Part shown: positions 1 through 7,294 of the stretch, piece after piece | How positions within the stretch are numbered: position 1 is the stretch's first letter | How the letters are laid out: the number at the start of each line of letters is the position of its first letter | DNA from: Thermoprotei archaeon | GTDB lineage: Archaea; Thermoproteota; Thermoprotei_A; Sulfolobales; Ignisphaeraceae | Length of the DNA stretch: 9,749 nt | Direction of reading: 5' to 3' | Assembly (NCBI GenBank): GCA_003661865.1 | Contig: QMWY01000028.1 | Location: 1 to 9,749 of the forward strand | Made by a program: the position numbers and the translations under genes | The notes under the pieces: generated by a model | Databases searched by the model: none | Seen by the model: the letters and a program-made list of their open reading frames with translations, nothing else | Told to the model about the DNA's origin: nothing

Positions 1-72
1 GGGGCGCTGCGCGCGCTATCCATACTATTCCCCCGGGGCGTGCCCTACGTCTGGCAGGCGGATAGGTGGTGA
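1..72 (+). CDS. 3' end of an unidentified upstream gene (partial)
   Basis: Reading frame 1 is open from the window edge to a TGA at 70-72. It ends in a 23-residue tail whose last ten residues are VPYVWQADRW. Codon choice (CTA, ATA, TTC, TAC, GTC, AGG) matches the neighbouring genes better than the other two frames do; those also stop soon after, at about 61-63 and 89-91. The piece is too short to assign a family. If real, the gene lies 49 bp upstream of the GatZ-like gene on the same strand and could share its transcript. Nothing else is recognisable between 73 and 121 except the ribosome-binding site of the next gene. Confidence 0.35.
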   Translation, partial: GALRALSILFPRGVPYVWQADRW

Positions 73-121
73 TCGGCTGGGCAAAGCGTAAAGCACAGGG
101 GGCACGGCTCTGGAGGCGGGG

Positions 122-1375
122 GTGTGGATGCCTAGGGTGTTCGATAGGAGCGCCCTCAGGAGGGTGTCAGAGGAGAGGGGTGTGCCCATAGCCGAGCTGC
201 TCCTGAGGGAGGGGCGTAGGGCCCTGGGAAGCTTCACGCTCCTAGGAATATCACCGGTGTCGAGGTACGTTGTCAGGGCCGCCCTCCTGGCCGCCAAGGA
301 GCTCGAGGCCCCGGTGATGTTCATAGCTTCGCTGAACCAGGTCGATGTCGATGGGGGGTACACGGGGTGGACCCCCAAGGGCTTTGTTGAGCACCTAGCA
401 CGGGAGGTTGAGGAGCTAGGGGTTGAGCAGCCCGTGATCGTCGCCCTGGACCACGGGGGGCCGTGGCTCAAGGATAGGCACGTCGAGGAGGACCTGGGGC
501 TTGGAGAGGCTATGGAGGCCGCCAAGCGCTCTATAGAGGCTGCTCTCAGGGCGGGGTACGACGTGCTCCACATAGACACCACGGTTGAGCCGGGTAGGGT
601 GCCCGATCCTGAGACCGTTGCTAGGCGCACCGTGAAGCTGATAGAGTTCGCGGAGGACGTTAGGAGGAGTGCTGGGCTCCCCCCGGTTAGCTACGAGGTG
701 GGTAGTGATAGGTGGGGGCTCAGGGATGAGGAGAGCACCGCTAGGCTCATAGCCCTCGTGAAGAGGGGTCTCGAGAACCGCGGCGTCCATGAGGCCAGGC
801 TCCTCTTCCTCGTGGGCGATGTGGGAACAGTTGTCAGGCCCAGCAACACTCTCGACACGGCCAAGGCAGCCCGCCTCGTGAAGCTAGCCGGGGACCACGG
901 CCTCTTCCTGAAGACGCACTCCACAGACTTCGTCGAGAACCCCGAGGAGTTCCCCAGGGTGGGGGTGGGCGGCGCCAACATAGGGCCCGAGTTCGCCTAC
1001 AGACAGTACATGGCTGTTAAGACCCTAGAGGAAGAGGCGAGGAAGGTGCTGGGCGGCGAGGTAGGGGCCCTAAGGGTCGTTACCGAGGAGATCCTGAGGG
1101 ATGGTAGGTGGCGCCGCTACGCCGGGGGAAGGGGGCTAGAGGAGCTGCCGGAGAACGAGAAGGACTTCGTCCTAGGGATATCGTCGCGCTACGTATGGTC
1201 AGCACCGAGGGTTGAGGAGGCGTTGAGGAGCCTCGCATCCCGGCTCAGCAACGCTGGTGTAGATGCGGAGGCTACGATCCTGAACAGCCTCAAGGGGAGG
1301 ATAGGGCACTACATGAGGAGCTTCGGGCTGGAGCGCTTAGCCGAGAGAATAGTACCCGTTTCAAAAATCTCCTGA
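122..1375 (+). CDS. GatZ/KbaZ-family protein (tagatose-bisphosphate aldolase accessory subunit-like)
   Basis: A 417-residue protein of normal GatZ/KbaZ length (about 420). In enterobacteria these proteins stabilise the class II tagatose-1,6-bisphosphate aldolase GatY/KbaY in galactitol and N-acetylgalactosamine breakdown; the family was once misnamed tagatose-6-phosphate kinase. From memory of E. coli KbaZ, shared blocks are NQVD (72-75), GGYTG (78-82), DHGGP (110-114, DHLGP in KbaZ), HID (150-152), HSTDF (266-270) and a GP-centred block NIGPEF (286-291) followed by LEEE. The His residues of DH and HSTD are plausible metal ligands in this aldolase-like barrel. The EVPVPGG loop of KbaZ is replaced by SDRWGL, so the active site or partner face differs. 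It has no signal peptide and should be cytoplasmic. An in-frame TAA at 89-91 limits the start. GGAGG at 112-116 sits 5 nt before the GTG at 122; ATG at 128 is the alternative. Exact reaction is uncertain: accessory subunit, epimerase or aldolase. Confidence 0.82.
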   Translation: MWMPRVFDRSALRRVSEERGVPIAELLLREGRRALGSFTLLGISPVSRYVVRAALLAAKELEAPVMFIASLNQVDVDGGYTGWTPKGFVEHLAREVEELGVEQPVIVALDHGGPWLKDRHVEEDLGLGEAMEAAKRSIEAALRAGYDVLHIDTTVEPGRVPDPETVARRTVKLIEFAEDVRRSAGLPPVSYEVGSDRWGLRDEESTARLIALVKRGLENRGVHEARLLFLVGDVGTVVRPSNTLDTAKAARLVKLAGDHGLFLKTHSTDFVENPEEFPRVGVGGANIGPEFAYRQYMAVKTLEEEARKVLGGEVGALRVVTEEILRDGRWRRYAGGRGLEELPENEKDFVLGISSRYVWSAPRVEEALRSLASRLSNAGVDAEATILNSLKGRIGHYMRSFGLERLAERIVPVSKIS

Positions 1376-1391
1376 CTCCCACCCCCGCCTA

Positions 1392-1411
1392 GGACGGGCT
1401 GTAACCAGTCC
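1392..1411. repeat. Imperfect inverted repeat upstream of the transporter operon
   Basis: GGACGGG (1392-1398) and CCAGTCC (1405-1411) can pair at six of seven positions around the 6-nt loop CTGTAA. The element lies 16 bp after the stop of the GatZ-like gene and about 25 bp upstream of the TATA-like box of the transporter operon. It could be a regulator-binding site or a transcript hairpin. There is no T-run after it, so terminator function is not supported. Confidence 0.25.
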
Positions 1412-1436
1412 ACTCCGGATACGAACCTCTACACTA

Positions 1437-1445
1437 TCTTTATTT
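1437..1445 (+). promoter_or_regulatory. TATA-like promoter box for the transporter operon
   Basis: TCTTTATTT is the only A/T-rich patch in the GC-rich gap 1376-1484. It lies about 40 bp upstream of the GTG start at 1485. Archaeal initiation usually falls about 25 bp downstream of the box, which would leave a leader of roughly 15-20 nt. That leader would contain the ribosome-binding site AGGTGG at 1473-1478. No clear purine-rich BRE precedes the box. Confidence 0.4.
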
Positions 1446-1484
1446 GGGCGGAAGTTCAGCTGTATCTGAAGAAGGTGGGTTTCC

Positions 1485-3548
1485 GTGAAGGCTCAGCAGA
1501 TCCTCAGCGCCATAGTTGTGGCCGTTGTCCTCGCCTCGCTCGCCATACCCCTAGGCTCGTTCAACACCGCTTCCGCACAGGGCGCGCTGCCACGTGAAGA
1601 GACCTTGTACACCTTTGGCGCCCAGTGGGGGCCCCCGACATCGTTCAACCCGTTCTCTTGGGAGAGCGCCGCGGGCACAACGATGCTGTACCTACCCCTC
1701 TTCCTCTACAACGGCTACGACCTATCGATAGTACCCCTCATAGCCAAGTCCTTGGAGTGGATCGCCCCCGACAAGCTCAGGGTTACGCTGAGGTCCGAGG
1801 CGCGGTGGAGCGATGGGGAGCCGATAACTACCGACGACGTGATGTTCGCGTGGAAGCTGGGCATAGAGCTGGGGATGAGCGGCGGGTGCGACATCTACAT
1901 GGATTTAAAACCCGTTGATAGCCACACCTTCATAGTCGAGCTGAAGAAGCCCAACTACTACATATTCCTGACGTGCCTCCTCAGCATGAGGCCTGCGCCT
2001 AAGCATGCTTGGGAGTCCATATACAGGGAGAAGGGTGAGGACTTCGTATCGTGGCCCAACATGGACCTGAAGAAGATGGTTGTGTCGGGGCCCTACAAGG
2101 TCAGGAGTGTTTCGGACCAGGCGATAGTTTTCGAGAGGATAGATGACTGGTGGGGCAAGAGCATCTTCGGCCTTCCCAAGCCTAAGTACATAGTAGTACT
2201 GATATTCAAAGACGTGTCCTCTGCTGAGGCGGCGTTCAGGGCGGGCGAGATCGACCTGTTTAACGAGGCTCTCCTAGACGTAGAGGCTCTGAAGAAGGAG
2301 TACGGAATCGGCACTTGGTTCGAAGAGCCTCCATACATGCCGTGGTGGTGTATCTGGAGCCTATACCTGAACAACAAGAAGCCGCCGCTCAGCGACCCCG
2401 CGTTCCGCAGGGCGATAGCCTACGCGATCCCCTACGACGAGATCATAGCGAAGGCCCTTAGGCACACCTCCTACAGGACACCCTACATGTACGCGCTGAT
2501 GGCCCCGATGTGGAAGATGTACTTCCACGAAGAGATCGCGAAGAAGGTCTGGGGCCCGAAGATGATGCCTGTCTACGACCCCGAGAAGGCGAAGGCTATG
2601 CTGAGGGAGGCTGGGTACTACTGGAAGGATGGGAAGCTCTACACGCCTGATGGCAAGCCCGTTAAGCTCGTTGCCGAGATACCGGCTGGGTGGGAGGACT
2701 CGATAATCTCGCTGAAGCTGATAGTCAACTCCCTGAGGAAGAACCTCGGTATAGAAGTGGACTTCAGGATGCCTGACGAGTCGGTGTGGTGGGAGCACCT
2801 GATAAAGGGCGAGTTCGACATAACGGAGTCCGACACCCTAGTACCCGTGTTCTACCCGCCGTGGCTAACCTACAGGGCTGTTATGGATCCGAGGCTGGTC
2901 AAGCCCATTGGGCAGGAGGCTGAGTACAACCTGGAGAGGTACGAGAACCCGGAGGTTGCGAAGATCCTTGACGAGATGGCTAAGGAGGTCTACGACGTTG
3001 AGAAGCTGAGGGAGTACTACGGGAAGCTCCAGGAGATATTCGCGCGCGACCTACCGATAATACCCATAGACTACGGCCAGGCGTGGTACGCCTACAGCAC
3101 CAAGTACTGGGTTGGGTGGCCCAATGAGAAGAACCCGTGGTGGTACCCCGTAGTCACGTGGGACATGGGAGCTATGCTACCCGTGTTCTTCGGCATCGCT
3201 AAGAAGGGCGAGACTCCAAAGGTGCCGGCCTGGATAAAGGAGCTTGCGATACCTCTCAAGGAGTTCTGGGCCTCCATACCTGCCGCCAAGCCCAGCCCAA
3301 CAACACCTACCACACCCAAGGTGACGGTAACCGCCCCCGGCAAGACCGTTACGGTGCTGACGACTGTTGAGAAGACAGTTGAGAAGACTGTCGAGAGGAC
3401 GGTGTCAACGGTGGTCACCAAGACCGTTGAGAAGACCATGCCGACAACAGTTGTTAGGACCGAGACTAACTGGGGTGTTGCTGCTGGTATAGGGATCGTT
3501 CTGCTCATAGTTGGTATAGTTATAGGATACGCAATAAAGAGGAGGTAG
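1485..3548 (+). CDS. ABC transporter substrate-binding protein, family 5 (peptide/oligosaccharide), membrane-anchored
   Basis: A 687-residue extracellular binding protein for a Dpp/Opp-type importer (SBP_bac_5 family). Residues 1-31 form a signal peptide: a basic start, a hydrophobic core and a TASA-Q cleavage-like site. There is no lipobox cysteine. The ligand-binding body spans about 45-600, beginning at ETLYTFGAQWGPPTSFNPFS and including the family-typical WSDGEPITTDDVMFAWKL segment and a Trp-rich region. Residues about 605-660 are a Pro/Thr/Val-rich stalk with TVEK repeats. Residues about 664-684 are a transmembrane anchor ending in KRR. This stalk-plus-anchor layout is common in crenarchaeal sugar-binding proteins. 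AGGTGG at 1473-1478 sits 6 nt before the GTG start. It is the first gene of the importer operon, followed 26 bp later by the first permease. Family 5 proteins bind peptides but, in hyperthermophiles, often oligosaccharides. The downstream glycosidase favours a sugar ligand, but the sequence does not prove this. Confidence 0.93.
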   Translation: MKAQQILSAIVVAVVLASLAIPLGSFNTASAQGALPREETLYTFGAQWGPPTSFNPFSWESAAGTTMLYLPLFLYNGYDLSIVPLIAKSLEWIAPDKLRVTLRSEARWSDGEPITTDDVMFAWKLGIELGMSGGCDIYMDLKPVDSHTFIVELKKPNYYIFLTCLLSMRPAPKHAWESIYREKGEDFVSWPNMDLKKMVVSGPYKVRSVSDQAIVFERIDDWWGKSIFGLPKPKYIVVLIFKDVSSAEAAFRAGEIDLFNEALLDVEALKKEYGIGTWFEEPPYMPWWCIWSLYLNNKKPPLSDPAFRRAIAYAIPYDEIIAKALRHTSYRTPYMYALMAPMWKMYFHEEIAKKVWGPKMMPVYDPEKAKAMLREAGYYWKDGKLYTPDGKPVKLVAEIPAGWEDSIISLKLIVNSLRKNLGIEVDFRMPDESVWWEHLIKGEFDITESDTLVPVFYPPWLTYRAVMDPRLVKPIGQEAEYNLERYENPEVAKILDEMAKEVYDVEKLREYYGKLQEIFARDLPIIPIDYGQAWYAYSTKYWVGWPNEKNPWWYPVVTWDMGAMLPVFFGIAKKGETPKVPAWIKELAIPLKEFWASIPAAKPSPTTPTTPKVTVTAPGKTVTVLTTVEKTVEKTVERTVSTVVTKTVEKTMPTTVVRTETNWGVAAGIGIVLLIVGIVIGYAIKRR
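3363..3434 (+). repeat. Short in-frame TVEK repeats in the binding-protein stalk
   Basis: Three adjacent 12-nt units at 3363-3398 encode TVEK, TVEK and TVER. A further TVEK unit lies at 3423-3434, with a degenerate TVST-VVTK section between. The DNA copies differ at third codon positions, so selection on the protein repeat is as likely as recent slippage. The unit gives a hydrophilic Thr-rich stalk with alternating valines and charges. Confidence 0.75.
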
Positions 3549-3574
3549 GGAAGCGGGTCTAGAAGGGGTCCGTT

Positions 3575-4588
3575 ATGCACCCCATCACCAAGTTCCTCCT
3601 GAGAAAGATACTTTTTTACACCGCTACATTCATCATAATGCTCGTCATAACCTTTGTCCTCCCCCGCGCGATCCCCGGAAACGCCGTTCTGATGCAGCTC
3701 AGGCAGTTCATGAGGACCGCGGCTACGAACCCCGAGGCTATTGAGGAGAGGTACCGAGCGCTTCTAAGCTACTTCGGCTTGGACAAGCCCCTGTGGGAGC
3801 AGTTCGTAGACTACTTGTGGAGGGTTGCCCACGGGGACCTCGGGGTCTCCATAACGTTCTTCCCGAAGCGGGTATCGGACCTCATATTCTCATCCCTCCC
3901 TTGGTCCCTAGCGCTGCTCGTACCCGCCTACACCGCCTCGTGGTTCGTAGGCAATGTACTGGGCACCTATGCAGCCCATAGAAGGAACACCGCTATCGAC
4001 AACGCCCTGTTCTCAACATTTGTCGTTCTCTCCCAGGTGCCCTACTTCATATTCGGGTTCTTCCTCCTCGCCACATTCGCTGTCCAGATGAGGATCTTCC
4101 CCACCTACGGGGGCTGGGACGTAGGTCTCGTACCCTCGCTCACCTGGGACTTCATAAGGAGCTACCTACACCACTACGCACTACCCTTCCTATCGATATT
4201 CCTCACAGGCATAGGTGTATGGGGCACCGGAGCCCGGACCATGGCTATATACGAGTTCGGCTCCGACTACATGGAGTACGCCGACTCGATGGGGGTGCCC
4301 GAGTCCCGGCTCCTGAGGTACGCCTTCAAGAACATACTAGTGCCGCAGATAACGGGGTTCTCAATGCAGCTGGGCTTCGCCGTGGGGGGCGCGCTGCTCA
4401 CCGAGATAGTGTTCTCCTACCCCGGGGTTGGGTGGCTGCTCTACCGCGGCACCATAACCCAGGACTACATGCTCATCCAGGGGAGCTTCATAGTCGTGGC
4501 GTCCTCCGTGCTCCTAGCCAACTTCATAACGGACATACTCTACGCGGTGATCGACCCGCGCATAAGGAAGGGGTACGTAAGCGCGTAG
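3575..4588 (+). CDS. ABC transporter permease, DppB/OppB type
   Basis: A 337-residue inner permease of a peptide/oligosaccharide ABC importer. The N-terminus matches DppB proteins: a basic start, a first membrane helix at about 12-32 ending in LPRAIPGN, then a periplasmic-type region with LDKPLWEQFVDYLWR and GDLGVSI. Five further hydrophobic segments follow. The cytoplasmic EAA-type coupling loop lies near residues 233-258 (MEYADSMGVPESRLLRYAFK), with the invariant Gly at 240. The C-terminal NFITDILYAVIDPRIRKG is typical of the family. It starts with ATG, 26 bp after the binding-protein stop, behind a modest GAAGGGG site at 3562-3568. It should pair with the DppC-type permease 10 bp downstream to form the membrane channel. 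Confidence 0.95.
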   Translation: MHPITKFLLRKILFYTATFIIMLVITFVLPRAIPGNAVLMQLRQFMRTAATNPEAIEERYRALLSYFGLDKPLWEQFVDYLWRVAHGDLGVSITFFPKRVSDLIFSSLPWSLALLVPAYTASWFVGNVLGTYAAHRRNTAIDNALFSTFVVLSQVPYFIFGFFLLATFAVQMRIFPTYGGWDVGLVPSLTWDFIRSYLHHYALPFLSIFLTGIGVWGTGARTMAIYEFGSDYMEYADSMGVPESRLLRYAFKNILVPQITGFSMQLGFAVGGALLTEIVFSYPGVGWLLYRGTITQDYMLIQGSFIVVASSVLLANFITDILYAVIDPRIRKGYVSA

Positions 4589-4591
4589 GTG
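4587..4591 (+). promoter_or_regulatory. Ribosome-binding site that decides a TTG start
   Basis: AGGTG overlaps the stop codon of the DppB-type gene and lies 7 nt before the TTG at 4599. The nearby GGGAGG at 4592-4597 is only 1 nt from the TTG, so it is probably too close to be the main site. No ATG or GTG occurs in the first codons of this frame, which supports the TTG. Confidence 0.5.
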
Positions 4592-4598
4592 GGGAGGC

Positions 4599-5444
4599 TT
4601 GAGGTTCCCACGCATAGTAAGCGAGCTCCTAGCCAATAAGAAGTTCGTCACCGGAATCTCCGTATTCCTAGCTGTGCTCATCATAGGGGCCGTGGGGCCC
4701 CTCCTCTACCCCGTAGATCCTGAGGACATGAGCTTCCCGAGCTCCATGCCCCCCTGCCCCGAGCACCCCCTGGGGACGGACTACGTGGGGCGCGATGTCC
4801 TTGCGCAGCTGCTGCGGGGCATACTCTCGTCGCTCTACGTAGGCTTCCTCGCGGGTGTGGTCGCCCTGGCGATAGGTGTGCTTGTGGGTGCTGTCGCGGC
4901 TATGCGCGGGGGTGTGGTTGATGAGGGGCTCATGGCGTTCACGAACGCCGTGCTGCTCATGCCGACGACCCTGGTGCTTATACTGATAGCCGCCCTATTC
5001 AAGACACGCTCCATAGAGCTCGTGGCCCTGCTCATAGGCATCACCAGCTGGCCCTGGCTAGCAAGGGTTGTGAGAGGGGAGTTCCTCAGCCTTAAGGAGA
5101 GGGACTTCGTCTACATGTCCCTCCTGGCAGGCGATAGGTGGCTCTCCATAAGCCTCTTCGACCTCCTTCCCAACATGGCCACCTACATAGCGATGAGCTT
5201 CGCCGAGCTCGTGGCGGGGGCGATCCTGCAGGAGGCGGGCATAAGCTTCATAGGGCTGGGCCCCACGGAGGGGGTGACGTTGGGCAGGATATTCTTCTGG
5301 ATACAGACGAACAACGCTGTTATCAGGGGCCTCTGGTGGTGGTGGCTCCCAACAACCGTGGTCATAGTTGCCATAGCTGCTTCGCTAGTCCTCGTATCTA
5401 TAAGCCTCGATGAGGTGTTCAACCCGAGGCTTAGGGGTGGCTAG
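4599..5444 (+). CDS. ABC transporter permease, DppC/OppC type
   Basis: The 281-residue second permease of the importer. The first membrane helix is at about 14-34. It is followed by the DppC hallmark HPLGTDYVGRDVLAQLLRG, which comes before the transport domain. The coupling loop is at about 170-192 (FVYMSLLAGDRWLSISLFDL), leading into LLPN and the typical AILQEAGISFIGLG segment. About six membrane helices fit the family. The C-terminus SLDEVFNPRLRGG matches the usual DppC ending (D-x-x-NPRLR). The start is a TTG, 10 bp after the previous stop, and translation is probably coupled to the DppB-type gene. The next gene begins 3 bp after its stop. Confidence 0.95.
   Translation: MRFPRIVSELLANKKFVTGISVFLAVLIIGAVGPLLYPVDPEDMSFPSSMPPCPEHPLGTDYVGRDVLAQLLRGILSSLYVGFLAGVVALAIGVLVGAVAAMRGGVVDEGLMAFTNAVLLMPTTLVLILIAALFKTRSIELVALLIGITSWPWLARVVRGEFLSLKERDFVYMSLLAGDRWLSISLFDLLPNMATYIAMSFAELVAGAILQEAGISFIGLGPTEGVTLGRIFFWIQTNNAVIRGLWWWWLPTTVVIVAIAASLVLVSISLDEVFNPRLRGG
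5434..5440 (+). promoter_or_regulatory. Ribosome-binding site for the first ATPase gene (TTG start)
   Basis: GGGGTGG at the 3' end of the DppC-type gene lies 7 nt before the TTG at 5448. This is the same AGG-GGTG/TTG arrangement and spacing seen at the preceding gene junction, which supports TTG as the true start. Confidence 0.45.
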
Positions 5445-5447
5445 GGC

Positions 5448-6428
5448 TTGCCCCCGCTGCTGAAGCTTGACGACGTCTACGCCCAGTACATCACTAGGTA
5501 CGGAACGGTGTACGCAGTCAACGGCGTTTCGCTTGAGATCGGTGAGGGGGAGATCCTCGGGATCGTTGGTGAGAGCGGCTGCGGCAAGTCGACCTTGGCC
5601 CGGGTAATGATGATGAATGTGAAGCCCCCGCTGCACCTCGTTAGGGGAAGGGTGCTGCTCCAGGGCGTAGAGCTGAACAGGCTCCCGCGCGATAGGCTGA
5701 AGAGGGAGGTGTGGGGTAAGCAGGTATCCCTAGTGCCCCAGAGCGTTATGAACGCGCTCAACCCCACGATGAGGGTGAGGGACATAATCAGGGACTTCGT
5801 CAAGGTCCACAACCCAGAGCTTGACGACGACGAGGTCTACTCCATGGCCCGGGACCGCTTCGAGGAGCTGGGCCTCGATATCAGGGCCCTGGACCTCTAC
5901 CCATTCGAGCTCTCCGGCGGTATGAGGCAGCGCGTAGCCATAGCGATCGCCACGCTCCTGAACCCCAAGCTCCTGATAGCCGATGAGCCCACCTCAGCCC
6001 TAGACGTCTCCACGCAGAAGGTGGTTCTGAAGCTCCTCAAGAGGCTGTGGAACGAGGGGATCGTGAAGAGCATCGTGTTCATAACCCACGACATAGCCGT
6101 GGTGAGGCAGATCGCCACTAGGATAGCTGTGATGTACGCGGGGAAGATCGTCGAGGTGGGGCCCCTTGAGGAGGTTATATTCAAGCCCCTCCACCCCTAC
6201 ACCGAGCTCCTCATATCTTCTATCCTCACACCCGAGCCCGAGGTGAAGAAGAGGGGGCTTGTGGAGATCAGGGGGGCGCCACCAGACCTCAGGACCCCGC
6301 CGCGTGGATGCCCATTCGCTGAGAGGTGCCCCTACGCAACCGATAGGTGCAGGAGGGAGGAGCCGAGGCCCGTGGTCATAGGCTCTAGGCTCATCTACTG
6401 CCACCTGAGGGGTGGTGGAGCTGCCTGA
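5448..6428 (+). CDS. ABC transporter ATPase, DppD/OppD type, with a four-cysteine C-terminal domain
   Basis: A 326-residue cytoplasmic ATPase that powers the importer. Motifs: Walker A GESGCGKST (41-49), Q-loop at VPQSVMNALNP, signature LSGGMRQRV (155-163), Walker B LLIADEP (175-181, catalytic Glu180), D-loop SALD and H-loop FITHD (His214). After the HPYTELL segment comes the oligopeptide-transporter C-terminal domain, with cysteines at 288, 294, 301 and 318 (C-x5-C-x6-C-x16-C; segment GCPFAERCPYATDRC). Equivalent cysteines in a mycobacterial OppD structure are reported to hold a [4Fe-4S] cluster; I infer the same is possible here. The TTG start is 3 bp after the DppC-type stop. Its 3' end overlaps the second ATPase gene by 17 bp in another frame, suggesting coupled translation and a heterodimer. 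Confidence 0.95.
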   Translation: MPPLLKLDDVYAQYITRYGTVYAVNGVSLEIGEGEILGIVGESGCGKSTLARVMMMNVKPPLHLVRGRVLLQGVELNRLPRDRLKREVWGKQVSLVPQSVMNALNPTMRVRDIIRDFVKVHNPELDDDEVYSMARDRFEELGLDIRALDLYPFELSGGMRQRVAIAIATLLNPKLLIADEPTSALDVSTQKVVLKLLKRLWNEGIVKSIVFITHDIAVVRQIATRIAVMYAGKIVEVGPLEEVIFKPLHPYTELLISSILTPEPEVKKRGLVEIRGAPPDLRTPPRGCPFAERCPYATDRCRREEPRPVVIGSRLIYCHLRGGGAA

Positions 6429-7230
6429 GCCCCTGCTGCGCGTCGAAAACCTCAGTAAGGTGTTCGTGGTAGGGCTCTTCACCAGGAGGAGGATCGACGC
6501 GGTCAAGGGCGTGTCCTTCACGATAGGTAGGCGCGAGATCGTGTCGCTCGTTGGCGAGAGTGGCTCTGGGAAGACAACGACTGCGAAGATTATCCTGAGG
6601 CTGGAGAAGCCCACGAGCGGAAGGGTGCTCTTCGAGGGCAGGGATGTGTGGAGGGATCTCAGGAGCCGCGAGGACATCCTGTGGTACCGGAGGAGCGTCC
6701 AGGGGGTTATGCAGGACCCCTACGGGGCTTTCAACCCCTTCTACCGCGTAGACAGGGTGTTTAAGCAGATGTTCAAGCTGCTCCCCAAAGACATGGATGA
6801 TGAGGAGAGGTGGGGGCTTGTCGAGAAGGCGCTTATCGAGGTGGGGCTCAACCCCCGCTACGTCCTTGGGAAGTACCCCCACGAGCTCTCCGGGGGCGAG
6901 AGGCAGCGCGTAATGATAGCTAGGGCCCTGCTGGTAGAGCCCAAGCTCCTCATAGCAGACGAGCCCGTGTCGATGCTCGACGCCACGCTGAGGTCAGGAA
7001 TACTGAAGCTCCTCATGAAGCTCAGGGACGAGAGGGGGTTATCGATACTCTTCATAACCCACGACATGGGCCTGGCGTACTACGTATCGGACAGGATCCT
7101 AGTTATGTACAGGGGCGAGCTTGTTGAGGAGGGGCACCCCGACGAGCTGATAGAGTCCCCGAGGCACCCCTACACGAAGAGGCTCATATCAGACATCCCC
7201 CTGCTCTACCGCAAGTGGAGCGATATATGA
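6412..7230 (+). CDS. ABC transporter ATPase, DppF/OppF type, lacking the C-terminal cysteine domain
   Basis: The 272-residue partner ATPase of the importer. Motifs: Walker A GESGSGKTT (48-56), Q-loop QDPYGAFNPFYRV, signature LSGGERQRV (159-167), Walker B LLIADEP (179-185, Glu184), D-loop SMLD and H-loop FITHD (His217). All catalytic motifs are intact. The protein ends about 20 residues after the HPYTKRL segment, so the cysteine-bearing C-terminal domain usual in DppF/OppF (about 320 residues) is missing. The ending is clean, with no frameshift remnant visible, so this looks like a natural short form. The start is GTG 6412 or GTG 6415. The GAGGGG site at 6407-6412 fits the second slightly better by spacing. 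It overlaps the first ATPase gene. Confidence 0.94.
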   Translation: MVELPEPLLRVENLSKVFVVGLFTRRRIDAVKGVSFTIGRREIVSLVGESGSGKTTTAKIILRLEKPTSGRVLFEGRDVWRDLRSREDILWYRRSVQGVMQDPYGAFNPFYRVDRVFKQMFKLLPKDMDDEERWGLVEKALIEVGLNPRYVLGKYPHELSGGERQRVMIARALLVEPKLLIADEPVSMLDATLRSGILKLLMKLRDERGLSILFITHDMGLAYYVSDRILVMYRGELVEEGHPDELIESPRHPYTKRLISDIPLLYRKWSDI

Positions 7231-7283
7231 GGCGATACCCATGCCCCTTTCTTCCACGCATACCCAGACCCGCGTACCCCGCT

Positions 7284-7289
7284 AGGTGG
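7284..7289 (+). promoter_or_regulatory. Ribosome-binding site that favours the ATG at 7295
   Basis: AGGTGG ends 5 nt before the ATG at 7295. The frame is also open from GTG codons at 7286 and 7289, but both fall inside this site, so the ATG is the better start. The gap 7231-7283 after the second ATPase gene is GC-rich and shows no convincing promoter of its own. Confidence 0.55.
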
Positions 7290-7294
7290 TGGTC

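Noticed and set aside
69..196. A short plus-strand frame from GTG at 69 that overlaps the previous stop as GTGA and follows an AGGTGGTGATC site
   Set aside because: It would encode an Arg/Cys/Gly-rich peptide lying mostly inside the GatZ-like gene in another frame, with no sign of selection. The ribosome-site-like sequence is probably incidental.
25..630. A long open frame on the minus strand (201 codons) opposite the GatZ-like gene
   Set aside because: It lies opposite a gene with clear family motifs, its product is low-complexity Ser/Arg/Pro-rich with no recognisable domain, and such antisense frames are expected in GC-rich DNA.
6000..6882. Minus-strand open frames of 225 and 163 codons opposite the two ATPase genes
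   Set aside because: The plus strand carries intact Walker A, signature, Walker B and H-loop motifs; the minus-strand products are Pro/His/Leu-rich without family features.
7220..7231. TATA-like string CGATATATG at the end of the second ATPase gene
   Set aside because: It lies within codons of the ATPase gene and no BRE is visible. The GH36 gene 64 bp on is more simply read through from the operon, though a weak internal promoter is not excluded.
7242..7256. Pyrimidine tract CCCCTTTCTTCC after the ATPase genes as a possible terminator
   Set aside because: The T-content is low and interrupted; archaeal terminators usually have longer T-runs.
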